A stretch of DNA of 64,000 nucleotides from Colias croceus (Eukaryota > Arthropoda > Insecta > Lepidoptera > Pieridae), in the NCBI RefSeq assembly GCF_905220415.1, contig NC_059550.1, forward strand, positions 4,714,501 through 4,778,500, read 5' to 3'. Positions within the stretch are counted from its first letter, which is position 1, and every line of letters starts with the position of its first letter. The notes under the pieces were generated by a model. It worked only from the letters and a program-made list of their open reading frames with translations. It was not told the DNA's origin and did not search any database. Shown here in pieces: positions 13,686-25,353 of the stretch. Both the position numbers and the translations under genes were made by a program.

Positions 13686-13827
13686 ATGGATGCCGAAAAT
13701 ACTGAATTATTTTTGCATTCTATTCGAGATTATCCCGTATTATACGCAATTGGACACGCAGATTATAAAAATACGTACAAAAAAGAGGTAGCATGGAGAA
13801 AACTTCAAGAAAAGACTCTGATAGATG
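13686..13827 (+). pseudogene. MADF-domain exon of the Harbinger element
   Basis: Reading from the ATG at 13686 gives MDAENTELFLHSIRDYP, then LYAIGHADYKN and VAWRKLQ. This is the N-terminal half of a MADF (Myb/SANT-like) DNA-binding domain: a leading phenylalanine, an R-x-YP-x-LY turn, Y-K-N and a tryptophan helix. About 47 codons precede a GT donor at 13828 (GATG|GTAAAA). The rest of the domain is not visible before the convergent transposase starts, so this is a partial gene. In PIF/Harbinger elements such a protein partners the transposase and binds the element ends. The upstream in-frame extension to 13578 is hydrophobic and probably not translated. Confidence 0.7.
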
Positions 13828-13867
13828 GTAAAAAATTTATTGTTTATATTTCATACATTTTATGTTT

Positions 13868-14520
13868 TTAATTTTCTTTGAAATAATTTACAAATTGTGA
13901 TCGAACATTAAGCGCTGCTAAGTCTGCCCTATGTCTATTGGCATGCATTGGTACGAATGCTCCTAAAGTGTCCGAAAATTGTTTATTTTCGTATGTGTAT
14001 ACTGCAGCTTTAACAATTTTAATAGTATTATTCAAATCTGTTTCAAAGGGCCTCAAGAATATTCTAAATTTTTGTGCTAAAATGCCAAACGCACATTTTA
14101 CTACTACTCGTGCCCTACTTAATGATTTATTAAATCTTTTTTTATCATTGTCATTCATTGCTGCGTCTCTTGTCTCATTAGAAAGGTTTCTAATTTAAAT
14201 CTTCAATGAATACATGTGGTGTAGTCTGTTTGAAACCTGGCAAAGGTTTTGGAGCTGGCAAATTCAGATACCGTCCACTTTTTAAAAGCTGATAAAATGA
14301 TGAGTTCTCAAATATTGTAGTATCGGAATCTTTACCATAATTATGATCCTACATCTATGTAAGTAAATTTGTAATGTGGATCAACTATTGCCAATAACAC
14401 AGTAGAAAATCGTTTTTAATAGCAATAGAACAGTGAGCCGCTGTTAGGTGGACATTTAATAACAATATGCTTGCCGTCAATACTCCCGAGGCAATTAGGA
14501 AAACCCCATTATTATTTCCA
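13868..14520 (-). pseudogene. HARBI1-like DDE transposase, inactivated
   Basis: On the minus strand the first recognisable piece is WGFPNCLGSIDGKHIVIKCP (near 14510), containing the first catalytic Asp in the classic IDGKH motif. Next come LLAIVDPHYKF with the second Asp, then NYGKDSDTTIFENSSFY and LPAPKPLPGFKQ. The C-terminal part is intact from about 14158 to the stop at 13868 (NKSLSRARVVVKCAFGILAQ...AALNVR). Damage: an in-frame TAA after FYCY, a frameshift near 14350, and a deletion between HVFI and NLSNETRD. That deletion removes the conserved GDEAFPL-type segment carrying the third acidic residue. The protein cannot be catalytic. The family is the PIF/Harbinger DDE_Tnp_4 transposase. Confidence 0.85.
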
Positions 14521-14861
14521 ATCATGTTTTAGTAGAAGGAACCGGGGATGTACTCTGGCTGTAGTATTTTCCAAATTTGTTCGCATACTTGAGTTACTAT
14601 CTTTGAAACGGTGCATTCACCCAAACGATAAAAAAAATATATTGTTGTATATGTGTCACCAGTTGCTAAAAATGACATTGACTGAGATGACATTCTGAAA
14701 TTACGTCTGCACCTGCAGTCGTCAAAAATGACAATGGCATATCAATGCGAAAAAGTTGCGAAACATTGCTGTGTACTAACGTTTCGCTGATATTTCGCTA
14801 CGCTGTAGTTTCGCAGAGATTCGCTGCCGCACGCGAACGCGTCGGTGTACTAAAGGCGTAA

Positions 14862-17800
14862 GAAAGGGAAAGATGTTATTATTTTAATACCTTCGTCTAG
14901 CAGCTCTAGCTAATAGATACCTAGATGTACTGAAATAAAATAGTTTTATATATAAGCAAAATTATTTATTAACCTTTCGATACATGAATACACTGACAAT
15001 TAAACACGTAATTAGTAATTACATTTTCATTCTTCGATTTATCCATAAAATTATGTATAGCAGGTATTTACCTCTAGATAAACATTAGTAAATAATAAAT
15101 AAATGTATATTTATTAGATCATTTCCTTTTTGAAGTATACTGAAATTCAGAAAAACTTTGGGTTCCTTAATTACGTAGATTTCACAGTAAAAGTTAGCGT
15201 GTTAAATAATCTTAATAATTTTTCATTAGCACTATTTAATGATATCGTGTGTACACAAATAAATACTAATAATTTGAGAATTACGCATATAAATTAAAAA
15301 ATAGTTAATATTTCTTATCCTACTATAAATTATAATGTTCAAACAGGTAAGTTATATCATCATTGTTGTACAATTTATATACGCGTAGGTTAAGTGTAAA
15401 CAAAGTGATGGATAGCCCAAGTTGTAACTTAACTGTCCATTGTGTAAGCAAAACGGTTTTGTTCAACTATCAAACAGGTATATAAGTATTAATTTTTCGT
15501 TCTCTATCAATAGCTGACATAGATTAATTGATTGCCACACTAATTCTTTATTCTTTATTTTATAATATTGACAACAGACAACAACAGTGCATGTCGTAGC
15601 CTGGGAAATATGCCTAAATTATATAGTTACCTAGTCTATAGGTACTACAAAATTCAGTGTCACTGACACAGCTTCCTGTAAAAACTGAAGATATAGACCA
15701 AATATAGATAAATATAGAGGAGATATAGATAAAAGGTGTAACGTTTAATTCCAATTATTACTATTAGGTAATTAACATTGTAATTTTAGCTAAAATCTTG
15801 ATAAAATAATTGTATTTCAATGCAGTGTAGGTTAAGTTAGGTAGGTATGATTATTAATAGTTTTTACAAAATATGTACCTAATAAGAATATTGAAACGTA
15901 TAAATATCTACTGAATTCTTTGAAATAGGTAGTAGGTAGGTATGTTACAACAATATTATAATTCATGCTGATAAATATCAGAACTTTTAGCTATTTTTAA
16001 ACTGAACTAGCAACACTACACTGAACTGCGTTACACGTGTTTATTCAGAGATTATAAAACACTTATCATCCTTAAAATACGATGTAATAATTGATGTTTT
16101 TCTTTGCCATATTAGAAGGAAGATACTAAAAAATGTTATTCAATAAATTAGTATGATAATGTCAAGATTACAAACTCAAATTATCCACAAATGTAAACAA
16201 TAGTCCAACACAAAAGAATCTTACACGCTTCTGTGAATTTGGAGTGGAATTAAATTAAAAGTTGAGTTTAAAAAATGGTGGGCGATCAAAGAAACGACAT
16301 CATTTTATTAGTGGGACATGTGGACTGTACCAAATTTTAATGCGTTATCGTTCGGACAATTTCTTAACATCCGCTAGGAATTTTAATGGCTCCTTTTGAC
16401 AAGAAAAACTATTAGTTTTATAGACTTATTTGCGTTCTATTTCAGCTGATGAATGCTCTTTGTTTAAACCCTGCTATGACATGTTACTGAAATGAGTACC
16501 TAATGAACCTGATTTTTTGTCGAAATAGTTCACATAATATGGTCATATTCGTAGCTTTATCAATTAAGTGTACCAAGTACCAAATTAATACTAAATAAGT
16601 TTACTAATTCATACGTAATTAACCAGTACCTACTTAACATTAGGTATAATGCCGTTTTTGCTATATTTGTCTGTACCTAAGTATTAACATCAAAAATAAA
16701 TATTTCAAATCAAGCCACTTTGTAACAAGGAAAAAGCGTCGAAAACTATGAGTCAAATGTGAAAATCGAGTATCCTGCTTAGTAGTCTTAGCATTGCGAA
16801 GTGAAATGCAAGGCAATTCACAATCAGCCAATGAGGATCGCGCTTTGCGAAACAAGGCCACGCCCACACTGGATGAACACTGACCCACTAGTACCACTGC
16901 TAAGGCTGCGTGCATGTACCTAGAATAACACCTAGGCTATTGCGTAATCTGTAAGGCTAAATGGGAGGCCATAGCGGATGATAGGCGGCATGCATTTTAA
17001 AATAAAGTGGTGATATTGGAATCAAATAATAAGCTAGCTATCATCAACTATATTATGTTTATAAATTAATTGGATCTTCAATTGAATTTAAAATATCTTC
17101 ATTTTGGTTATGTAGGTAGGTAGGTTAAGTATTTATTCAAACTTATTGAACGTGGAAATATGATGATGACTACTAAATAGGTATCTACATCGCATCGTCA
17201 TAAGCAAACAAAAACAAAAAACAGGGATATGAAAATTTATCAAAATATTATGTAAAGACTAAAATAATCTTTCACAATAACTGTTAACAAGCCCTTTCAA
17301 ATTATAAAAATAAACTACAAACACGTAGGTAAATGTCGTCCCCAAACTATGAAACAAAAGCATCGACCTCCGATAGCAATTAATTCATTTCTGTAACCCG
17401 ATCGCTGTTTAGAAACCAAGATTGAATTGCTCAACAATATTAGGTTAAAATCATTTTTCAACAGTCATTTCGTTATTCTTTATATTCAGTTAATTAGTAT
17501 CTACTGCGACATTCGGGAGCTCTAAGGTTTCACTATCTACAAAACCATTTATTAACGCCTCATGAGAAGTGAATTACGTATTTTTTAACACCACGTTATT
17601 TATTCGTATAATTAATTCCCATTAATCAGTATCTGTCTAGCAAGGTTATTGTAACCTTCGATATTTGTTAGCTAAGAATTGAATAAACGCCACAATAATA
17701 TTTATTACAATATTGTAATAACCTCCAATCGTATGCACATATTATGCTGAAGAATGTGTGTTTTCGATCCGTGTATAAAAAATATTATTATTAAATGTCA

Positions 17801-20800
17801 AGTTTTTAGTTTTTACCACACCTTTTTGAGGTTCACAGAGAAATTCCGAATTCATCATGCATTCAAATTCCAATAACAAACTAATTATACGAATTACAAG
17901 GAAAAGTGACTATAAAATTCGCAATTAGATTTTTACAATCGTCATAATTACATGAATGGTATTAAAACGGGAGGATGAATTGCAAAAATCACTTCATTAT
18001 AACGTAAAACCCATCCCTATACTTTTACCCTAAAGTGGTAGTAACGTGACCCAACTCAGCCATTTCGTGACCCAGTGGTATTGATTCCGACAATTTGTAT
18101 CTTGTGGTTAGCGCGTTATAATGGATTTCCATTAGGTAAGCGAATTTGCGCTTATGAAAATAATTTTGTATGAGTTATCTAGTATTTGCTCTATGCTATG
18201 GAATTTAACGAGTATCAATTTTGGTTTGGATGTTTTATTTCTTTCGCAATAGCTGTTTTGTAAAAATATGCAATATTTAGATAGGCAATATGTTTTGTTT
18301 ATTTGAATTTAACGAATAGTGACATACCTATTTAATAAAAGTAATTAAACATTGTTAAAAGCACTGATTGGTGATTTGTTGCTTAGACTTTTATGTTTTA
18401 GGAAAGTCATATAAGTTTCGAAGTACCTACTTTTGTGTAAGTTTATTTACTTTAACTTCTAATGAACTGACACATTGTTGCTTTATTGCTCTATAACATC
18501 AAAGTAACCTACTTACTACAATGTATCCAACTCATCGACATATTTTTATCAACCTTGTTTATGTTGTTAAAGGTTTATGAGCATATTATTATGTTTGGTG
18601 TGAAGTTTAATGTATTTACAATAGTGTTTTGTCCTTTACCTGCTCTAGGATGATCATCACATTAAGGTAGGTAATTATACACACTTATGTTTGACATTGT
18701 ATTATTTTAATATGAAAGCTATTAATAGTATAAGTGACCTGTGACAGAGTGAGGCTTTATCCTATTGTGATTTGTGACTAAGCATCACTTAATTTCTACT
18801 TATGTGCATATTGTCAACATAAGGAATGGTTACAAGAAAACATTGAAAAACAATAAACAAAACCATTTAATCAATCAGTATTTCAGTATTCCGTTAACAT
18901 GTAATAGTCCATTACAGGGCAGATTACGTTCCAAGAGGGTATGAAACTTAATACGGGTTTGTGGGGCAATAAATCCTTATTGAGGCAAGTGGAGACGTGT
19001 GCTCGTAAAGTTAAGCCTCGATCAGACTAGCCCAGTTCCTACGAGGTCACTGGGCTGTAAAATTTTTAATCAGTTATTAGACTAATTTGTAGCTACTTAA
19101 TAGCGTTCTCGAATTTTCTAGATTAATGATATTATGCGTATCATATTTTTATCTACGCAAGCTGATCAAATATTGCTCTGTGAAAATTGGTTTTCAATTG
19201 TGATACCAGATTTGTATATTTTTCATTTTCTGATATTAGTATTACAATTAAGTTGAGGCTAATGATATCTATTTGTCGATATTTATTTGTGTTGGATTTA
19301 AGATCTTTAATAGGTTGAGTTGATTGATGAACAATAAATATTCATTTGTTTAGGTAAATAAATAAATTGCGTATTTTTCAAACATTGACAGCAAAGGCTA
19401 ATTAAATAATTAATAACTAAATATCAAACAACATTCCAAAATATTTTTTTAAAGCTCATATTACACTAAAGTTGACGTAATATAACATTAAAAAAATATG
19501 TTCAAATCTCAATTGATCTTAAGCATTGACATTGAAGAGCTCTTTAGATGAGCGTGTGGGCGAGAAGATTGGGGAATAAACAATATGGGTCACTATGCAC
19601 GGAAATTGTTCCAGCAATAATAATAATGAAATCATTTGTGATAATCACTGGCATCGGAGAATAAATCGTCTACCACATCGTCTACGAGTAAATGAATATG
19701 GAAATGTCAAATTTGTGTCAACAACTACGCAGTTAACCACAGATTAAATAGACCTAACTATATTTTTTTACAAAAATAATATAAAATAATAATGTGCAAT
19801 CAAAATACAACAGCCTTATTATTTATTACCATATTCAATTAAAGCTCTGTCTCAAAGCTCTCTAGAGCCCTACAGATTCAAATAATTTCCATTGACAACT
19901 TTTAACTACCAACCTACCAAAGTAATTGGAAATCTTATTCACACATTTACGCAATCAACAAAACAAACAAATGTGTGAACTTAACCACTACAGTAGCTTT
20001 TCTCAATCGCTACGGATCCGCGTTCAAATATAAGTATTGAAAATGTTGAAACGATCGACATGGTAAACAAGACTTGTTAAATAATCATAAATCATACGCA
20101 CGCTATAGCAATATTTACATTACCCGAATACGAAAATATCGTATCGCGACATGCCCTCTTAACATAATGTTATGCAGATGTTTTGCTTTTAAAATTGCAT
20201 CTTGCTTTTGTTGCGGAGAAAGTTATTTATTTGGTACGATAATTTTAACACTATTTATTATATATTATTTAAAGGGTTTATTTCTGTGGTTTATTTCCAC
20301 ACATTTATCCAATGGGCAAATCTTGTAATTTTCGAAATTTTAAATTTCGAATTTTATATTCATAATGTTCAATAGCTGCCATTCTGCCAAATACTTTTTT
20401 CGTTTATATTTTTATCACCTACCAGTACACATTACTTAATATAAAAGTTTGATAATGGGCATCAAACCTGTACCCGCCCACGGGCGAAATCGCGAAAGTT
20501 TTCAAACGCAAACTTACTTCCTTTCATTTAAATTCTTTATTAGCTTTTATGACACTAAAACTTTATAAATATGAAGCTATTTTCGGGGCATGACCTCACC
20601 TTGTAAACGGCTTAGTGTTAATGGAACGGGTTTGTGGTTAAGAAGTTCTATTGTATTCTAGTATTTGTGCGGTACCTATTCCTTGAAACGGAACTTATCA
20701 GTATCAATGGCCGCTGATCTTAATTCTTAAATGACCTAATAAAGTACAATAACACGTAATACAATTATTATTACATGTGTGAAGGAAGTGAAAATGAAAT

Positions 20801-21935
20801 GTGCAATAATTGTATAACACATACCTAATTTATAAAATTGTTGTTGTCAATACAGGTTTCGGTTTTAAAAGTTTTAACAACTATAAGATGAAAATTCGAC
20901 CTCATGTGTGGGTAGTGGAAGATCTCTATCTACTAGGCAACGTTTATCATATAATATTGGTTAATAAAATTGAGTTGAAATCAAGCTTGACTAGAATTAA
21001 AAATAAATCCACATAATTGCCTACCTCATATAAAAAATAAACAGTATAATTAAAGGATTAGATCAAAATGCACATCACGTTGCTCCACAGATGAGATTTA
21101 CTGTATTACATCATTAGATGTGTATGTTGTTATTATGATGTATTCCTTCGAACCGGATCTCCACTATTCAAATAGAGATATTAATTGTAACATGCTACAA
21201 AAAAGATGAATTCATTATGGAAGATAATATGGCCACAATGGCGTATTGTTCAGCTGAATACCTACGTATTTTTGTCATTTTTTTCTTTTAATATAAAAAT
21301 AATATTGTATTGTATTGATATAGATAATATTGTATCTGAAAAAGAAATACCTAGCAAAAACTTATAGGCCGTATGTAGTGCTACTAATATGTTTAATTTA
21401 TAAAAACAAACAATATACAAGTTAATATACCTATAAACCTTAATTGTTCAATCCTCCAAGTAATTATAAACAAAAACCTTTAAACATGTCGACATTGATT
21501 GGAGAAGACATTCTATATGGTTAATATAGTAGATAGACCCGCAAAAAACATACGTAGGTTGTTTGTACTATTAAAGATAATTAAGACATAAAAATACTTA
21601 CATTGACTTGAATGGACCATCCATTCTACCATAATTATAATCGAAGTTTCATGGTTACAACTGCTTCGATTAAATTTTAACTCGCTTGTGTGGTCGCGAA
21701 TACAAACATTCATCAACGCCCATTATATTTTAAAGCCTACACGATAGCATTTTATTATTTATTAATAAAACGATTACTTTATTTCCTATGATATTTTTCT
21801 TAATGTTCTTTGTAACCTTCGTAAATTTAAGTTATTTATCGCTCGATTTAACATAAAAACATATAAATGAGATTCTGCAACTTTTTATACCATCTTTATT
21901 TTTTGTTTTCAAAATACAATAAATACTTATATTCT
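14862..21935. other. AT-rich intergenic DNA, no gene seen
   Basis: Seven kilobases without a supported exon on either strand. The short frames at 16661-16915 (minus) and 20074-20328 (+) show no domain and no codon structure. A small patch with higher GC at about 16795-16920 contains a CCAAT box (CAGCCAATGAG) and a CACGCCC box 45 bp apart, as in a promoter, but no adjacent gene is recognisable. Confidence 0.5.
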
Positions 21936-22110
21936 ACTAGCGGTCCGCCCCGGCTTCGCCCGTGGAACATATTCACGTTTTCTCTACATAAGAACCATCC
22001 TCGTACTTCAAGGAATATAATAAAAAAAGAATTAAAGAAATCGGTTCAGCTGTTCTAAAGTTATGCGCTTACCAACACATTTTGGTATTCATTTTTATAT
22101 TATAGATTTA
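21936..22110 (+). repeat. Lepidopteran dispersed repeat (CTAGCGGTCCGCC head)
   Basis: It begins CTAGCGGTCCGCCCCGGC, continues TTCGCCCGTGG, includes ATCGGTTCAGCTGTTCTAAA and ends GCGCTTACCAACACATTTTG...TATTATAGATT. This unit is widespread in Lepidoptera and is probably a fragment of a non-autonomous retroelement or MINE. No coding capacity. Confidence 0.6.
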
Positions 22111-22391
22111 GCAAAATGACCTCTAGGAAGTGTTACTTTTTATTTATATTATATTTCATTCTGTCTTGCTAATGCACATTTCATAATAATACTTCCAAAT
22201 TTTTTGTAAGATATCCAACTAATCAATGTTTTATGTTTGCAGCATTTTAAATTCGGTTTTATAACACAAATGCGTGAAATGGAATTACAATGTCGGTCAA
22301 AGTTCAGAATCATAATTTAAATTTTAATCTAAAAGGATTTAAAGCTTTCATTCCATTGGTGTAAGAATTTTTGGTATGCAATAAATTATTA

Positions 22392-22700
22392 GCAGTGGTG
22401 GCTCAGTGGTGAGACCTCGGACTTCGAATCGATAAGTCCGGGGTTCGAGACCAGGCGAGCGCGCAGGAAATAAATTGATTTTTCAATTTATCTGCGCATG
22501 TTGTAACATCACCACTGCTCGAACGGTGAAGGAAAACATCGTGAGGAAACCGACATGTCGAAGAATTAAAAAAGTTCGACGACATGTGTCATCCGCCAAC
22601 CCGCACTTGGCCAGCGTGGTGGATTATGGCCTGTACCCTCATAGGAGGCCCGTGTCCCAGCAGTGGGAACGTATATGGGCTGATGATGATGATGATGATG
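22392..22700 (+). mobile_element. tRNA-derived SINE with (GAT)n tail
   Basis: The head carries RNA polymerase III promoter boxes: box A TGGCTCAGTGGTGAG and box B GGTTCGAGACC, about 35 bp apart as in a tRNA gene. The body ends AACGTATATGGGCTGATGATG followed by more GAT repeats, the 3' tail shared with RTE-type LINEs in Lepidoptera. A 12-bp target duplication AATAAATTATTA lies at 22380-22391 and 22701-22712. The insertion is full-length and well preserved. The open frames across it are fortuitous. Confidence 0.92.
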
Positions 22701-22712
22701 AATAAATTATTA

Positions 22713-25097
22713 CAATTTATACAAATCAGACGATAATTTTACACACTTGATCTTGATTGATGATTGATGATGTAAATAACTTGATTTAGTTCAATGATGT
22801 GAAAAATGTTTTTACATAATAAAACATTAAATTAAATTCATACCAAATACGGAATCACGAATTTCATATTTCAACGAATTTTACTATGAAGTTGCAGATA
22901 GAGATTGGCGAAAAGGCTTATGAAAGCTTATATCGCGTTTACCAAATGATAACGTAAAGTCCATGCAGGAAAAACTGACGAAGAGCTAGAGTCAATAAAT
23001 TATTATTATTACTTCCAATTACTTAAACACTTCAAAATGTATGCCAATTAGAGATTTCACAAATTGTGTAATCACTACAAAAAAATCTCACGAATGCAGC
23101 ACTAAGACGCTATTGTACCAATAATTGTAATAAGAACTCAGAATTCGTTTTTTTTTTCCCATTATTATAGCATTCGGATGTCTTAGCTTAAATAAATCCA
23201 AGGCTACAGTGTGGTTCCGTTGCTCGAACAACAATAGATTTGTGTAAAACTGGTGGCGTATCGCGGTTTCATACATGCATAATGTAATGTTTGTATTGCT
23301 TTGTGTTACTGCATCTTCAATATCATGTGTTCCAATTTATAGGTAGTTTGTGTTTATTCTACCTACATTACAAAACTTTCAGTAAAAACTCCTTGTTATA
23401 ATATATAGTTTACTTTGAACTAATGATATAAAACCAATTAATGTTCCAGGATACTATTTTTGATCAAAAGTTAATTGTATAGGTATTAAAACTTTTTAAA
23501 CTATGCAAAATACTGCAAAATAAAAACCTTCGTGAGTATGAAAATTTAAAAAAAAATACTAAGTAATTAGAAGTCATGCAATAAATCGGAATAAGTTCTG
23601 TGTAAAATTCACATTAATTCACATGCGGTAATGAAAAACATGAGTAATGAAACTAAAATTAATCATAAAACTAATTTAAACAGCCTTGTCAGACCGCACG
23701 GCTGGTTTTCAGATGTTTACAAATTATCTAACTGTACCATTCGTATCTTTTAATCTTACAGTGAATTAAAAATAATTACCTAAGTACATGGAACTCTACA
23801 GATAATAAGACTCCTCAGAAATATTTACAGTATTCGTGTTATCCTTATTCGAACACTTAATACTAAAGGAAATTGTATTTTGGGGAAAACAACGTTCCCA
23901 AAAATTATGTTACACCAAGAATATTTATCCTATAATTAGCGAGTACTTACCCCATTGTAAAGCAATTGAGGAAAATGATATAATGAAACACATTTTCTTT
24001 GTGATATGTTTTATTAAACATTATAGTTAAAGAGAAATATTGAACATCAACATAATGTAAAATTAAATATATACATAGTGGAATAATAAGGTAATATTTA
24101 TATTTTGCTAGAGAAATAAGTACTTAGGTACTTATAACAGATAAACCTTACTTTATCCAGTATTGCGATAGCGATAGGTTATATTTTCATTTCAGGAGAT
24201 AGTTCTACACTCAATCAATAAACTTTGATATAGTATGCCATCTAATTCATTTACCTACGTATAATGTAGAATATAATACTTAGGTATGTGATTTACTCCT
24301 TCAAATTATTCAAACCCCTAATAGTAAAAAGTAAAGTCTTCCATCTGATTTCCCAGACCACTATTCAATTGAGCGCTGGACACATTGTCCTGCAAGGATG
24401 AAAGACACGATATAAAATCGTTACACTAAAATCGATATACATTATCAAACTACAACTCTTTTAAAAAAGCATTTACACGATCTAGACATAAACAAGGCGC
24501 CAATCAAAAGCTTTTCCATACCGTACACACCTCCCTAGATGCGATTCAGACAATGAAGGCCAAACAAAGCTACTCTTCATAATAGCGTTCAGTAATTATA
24601 CCGGCTCTTTGTGAATCTGCAGGTATTATCATTTTATTAGTTTCCTGTAGTAAAATGTTCGAGGTCGGCGACAAATTGCAACTACACGATCAATACTTGC
24701 GTTTTCCGTGTTACTACAATATGGGTTGGGTTTTTTCTAAATTACCTCTATTCTGGTTTAGTGGTTTAGGATTTCAAATTTCAATGAATGTTAGTGGTCA
24801 AGTTGTTGTAAACGAAGAGTGCTTTTTTAATTAATACTTACTTACTGATTTTTTTGGATAATTTACGAAAAATAAATTTATATTTATCTTTTTGTATATA
24901 ATTAACGAAAATAGCAGATATATATTATCTTTATATTAACTGCATTCTAAAATGTAATTAAAATAATGTATTACCTACTGGAGTTTTTTTCTATAGCTAA
25001 AATGTTTAAATTTACATACTTACATACTTACATATTTAAATAACGTTCGGAAAAAAATGTGAGACGTTACCTTACTCTTGGAAAAACCAGAGAATTT
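22713..25097. other. AT-rich intergenic DNA, no gene seen
   Basis: No supported exon or repeat with defined ends. Confidence 0.55.
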
Positions 25098-25110
25098 TCT
25101 TATCCCATAC

Positions 25111-25340
25111 TTTTTTTTTTTTTTTTTTTTTTTAGTGGGGAAATCTTGCATAGATACCCACGGCCTCCGGGGAAGAGGCCGTGGGTTATGTCGGATTCCT
25201 ACCGACCAAAACCCCACTGTTTTCCGTCAAGCCACATCAGCGACAGGGCCACGGGTATGTGTAGAATTCATCCGTGACCCCATCAGCGGCAGCCCGTCGC
25301 CGGGCCCAAACAAGCTAAGAACCAGCTCTACCCTCATGGA
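25111..25340 (-). mobile_element. Short retro-inserted element with poly(A), minus strand
   Basis: A 23-nt poly(T) run (25111-25133) marks the poly(A) tail of a minus-strand insert ending GATTTCCCCACT-poly(A). The body is GC-rich and unlike its surroundings. A perfect 13-bp target duplication TCTTATCCCATAC flanks it (25098-25110, 25341-25353). This proves target-primed retrotransposition. It is probably the 5'-truncated 3' end of a LINE or a SINE. The + strand frames over it (poly-Phe) are artefacts. Confidence 0.88.
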
Positions 25341-25353
25341 TCTTATCCCATAC

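Larger units (their letters stand above)
12530..14858 (+). mobile_element. Dead PIF/Harbinger DNA transposon, 2.3 kb
   Basis: Terminal inverted repeats are identical over about 39 bp, beginning CGCCTTTAGTACACCGACGC at 12530 and ending with the inverse at 14858. A 3-bp TAA target duplication (12527-12529, 14859-14861) is typical of PIF/Harbinger. It carries the two-gene layout of the superfamily in convergent orientation: a MADF DNA-binding exon on + (13686-13827) and a HARBI1-like DDE transposase on minus (about 14520-13868). The transposase has stops, a frameshift and a deletion, so the copy is inactive. The left ~200 bp are duplicated in tandem (12742-12930), and a separate dispersed repeat (13050-13541) is nested inside. 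Perfect TIRs beside a decayed coding region suggest fairly recent mobilisation in trans. Confidence 0.88.

Noticed and set aside
22394..22470. Possible tRNA gene from Pol III box A/B
   Set aside because: Boxes are part of a SINE head; cloverleaf stems are not maintained and the unit has a LINE-like tail and target duplication.
22475..22705. Frame ending in a run of Asp residues
   Set aside because: Translation of the SINE body and (GAT)n tail.
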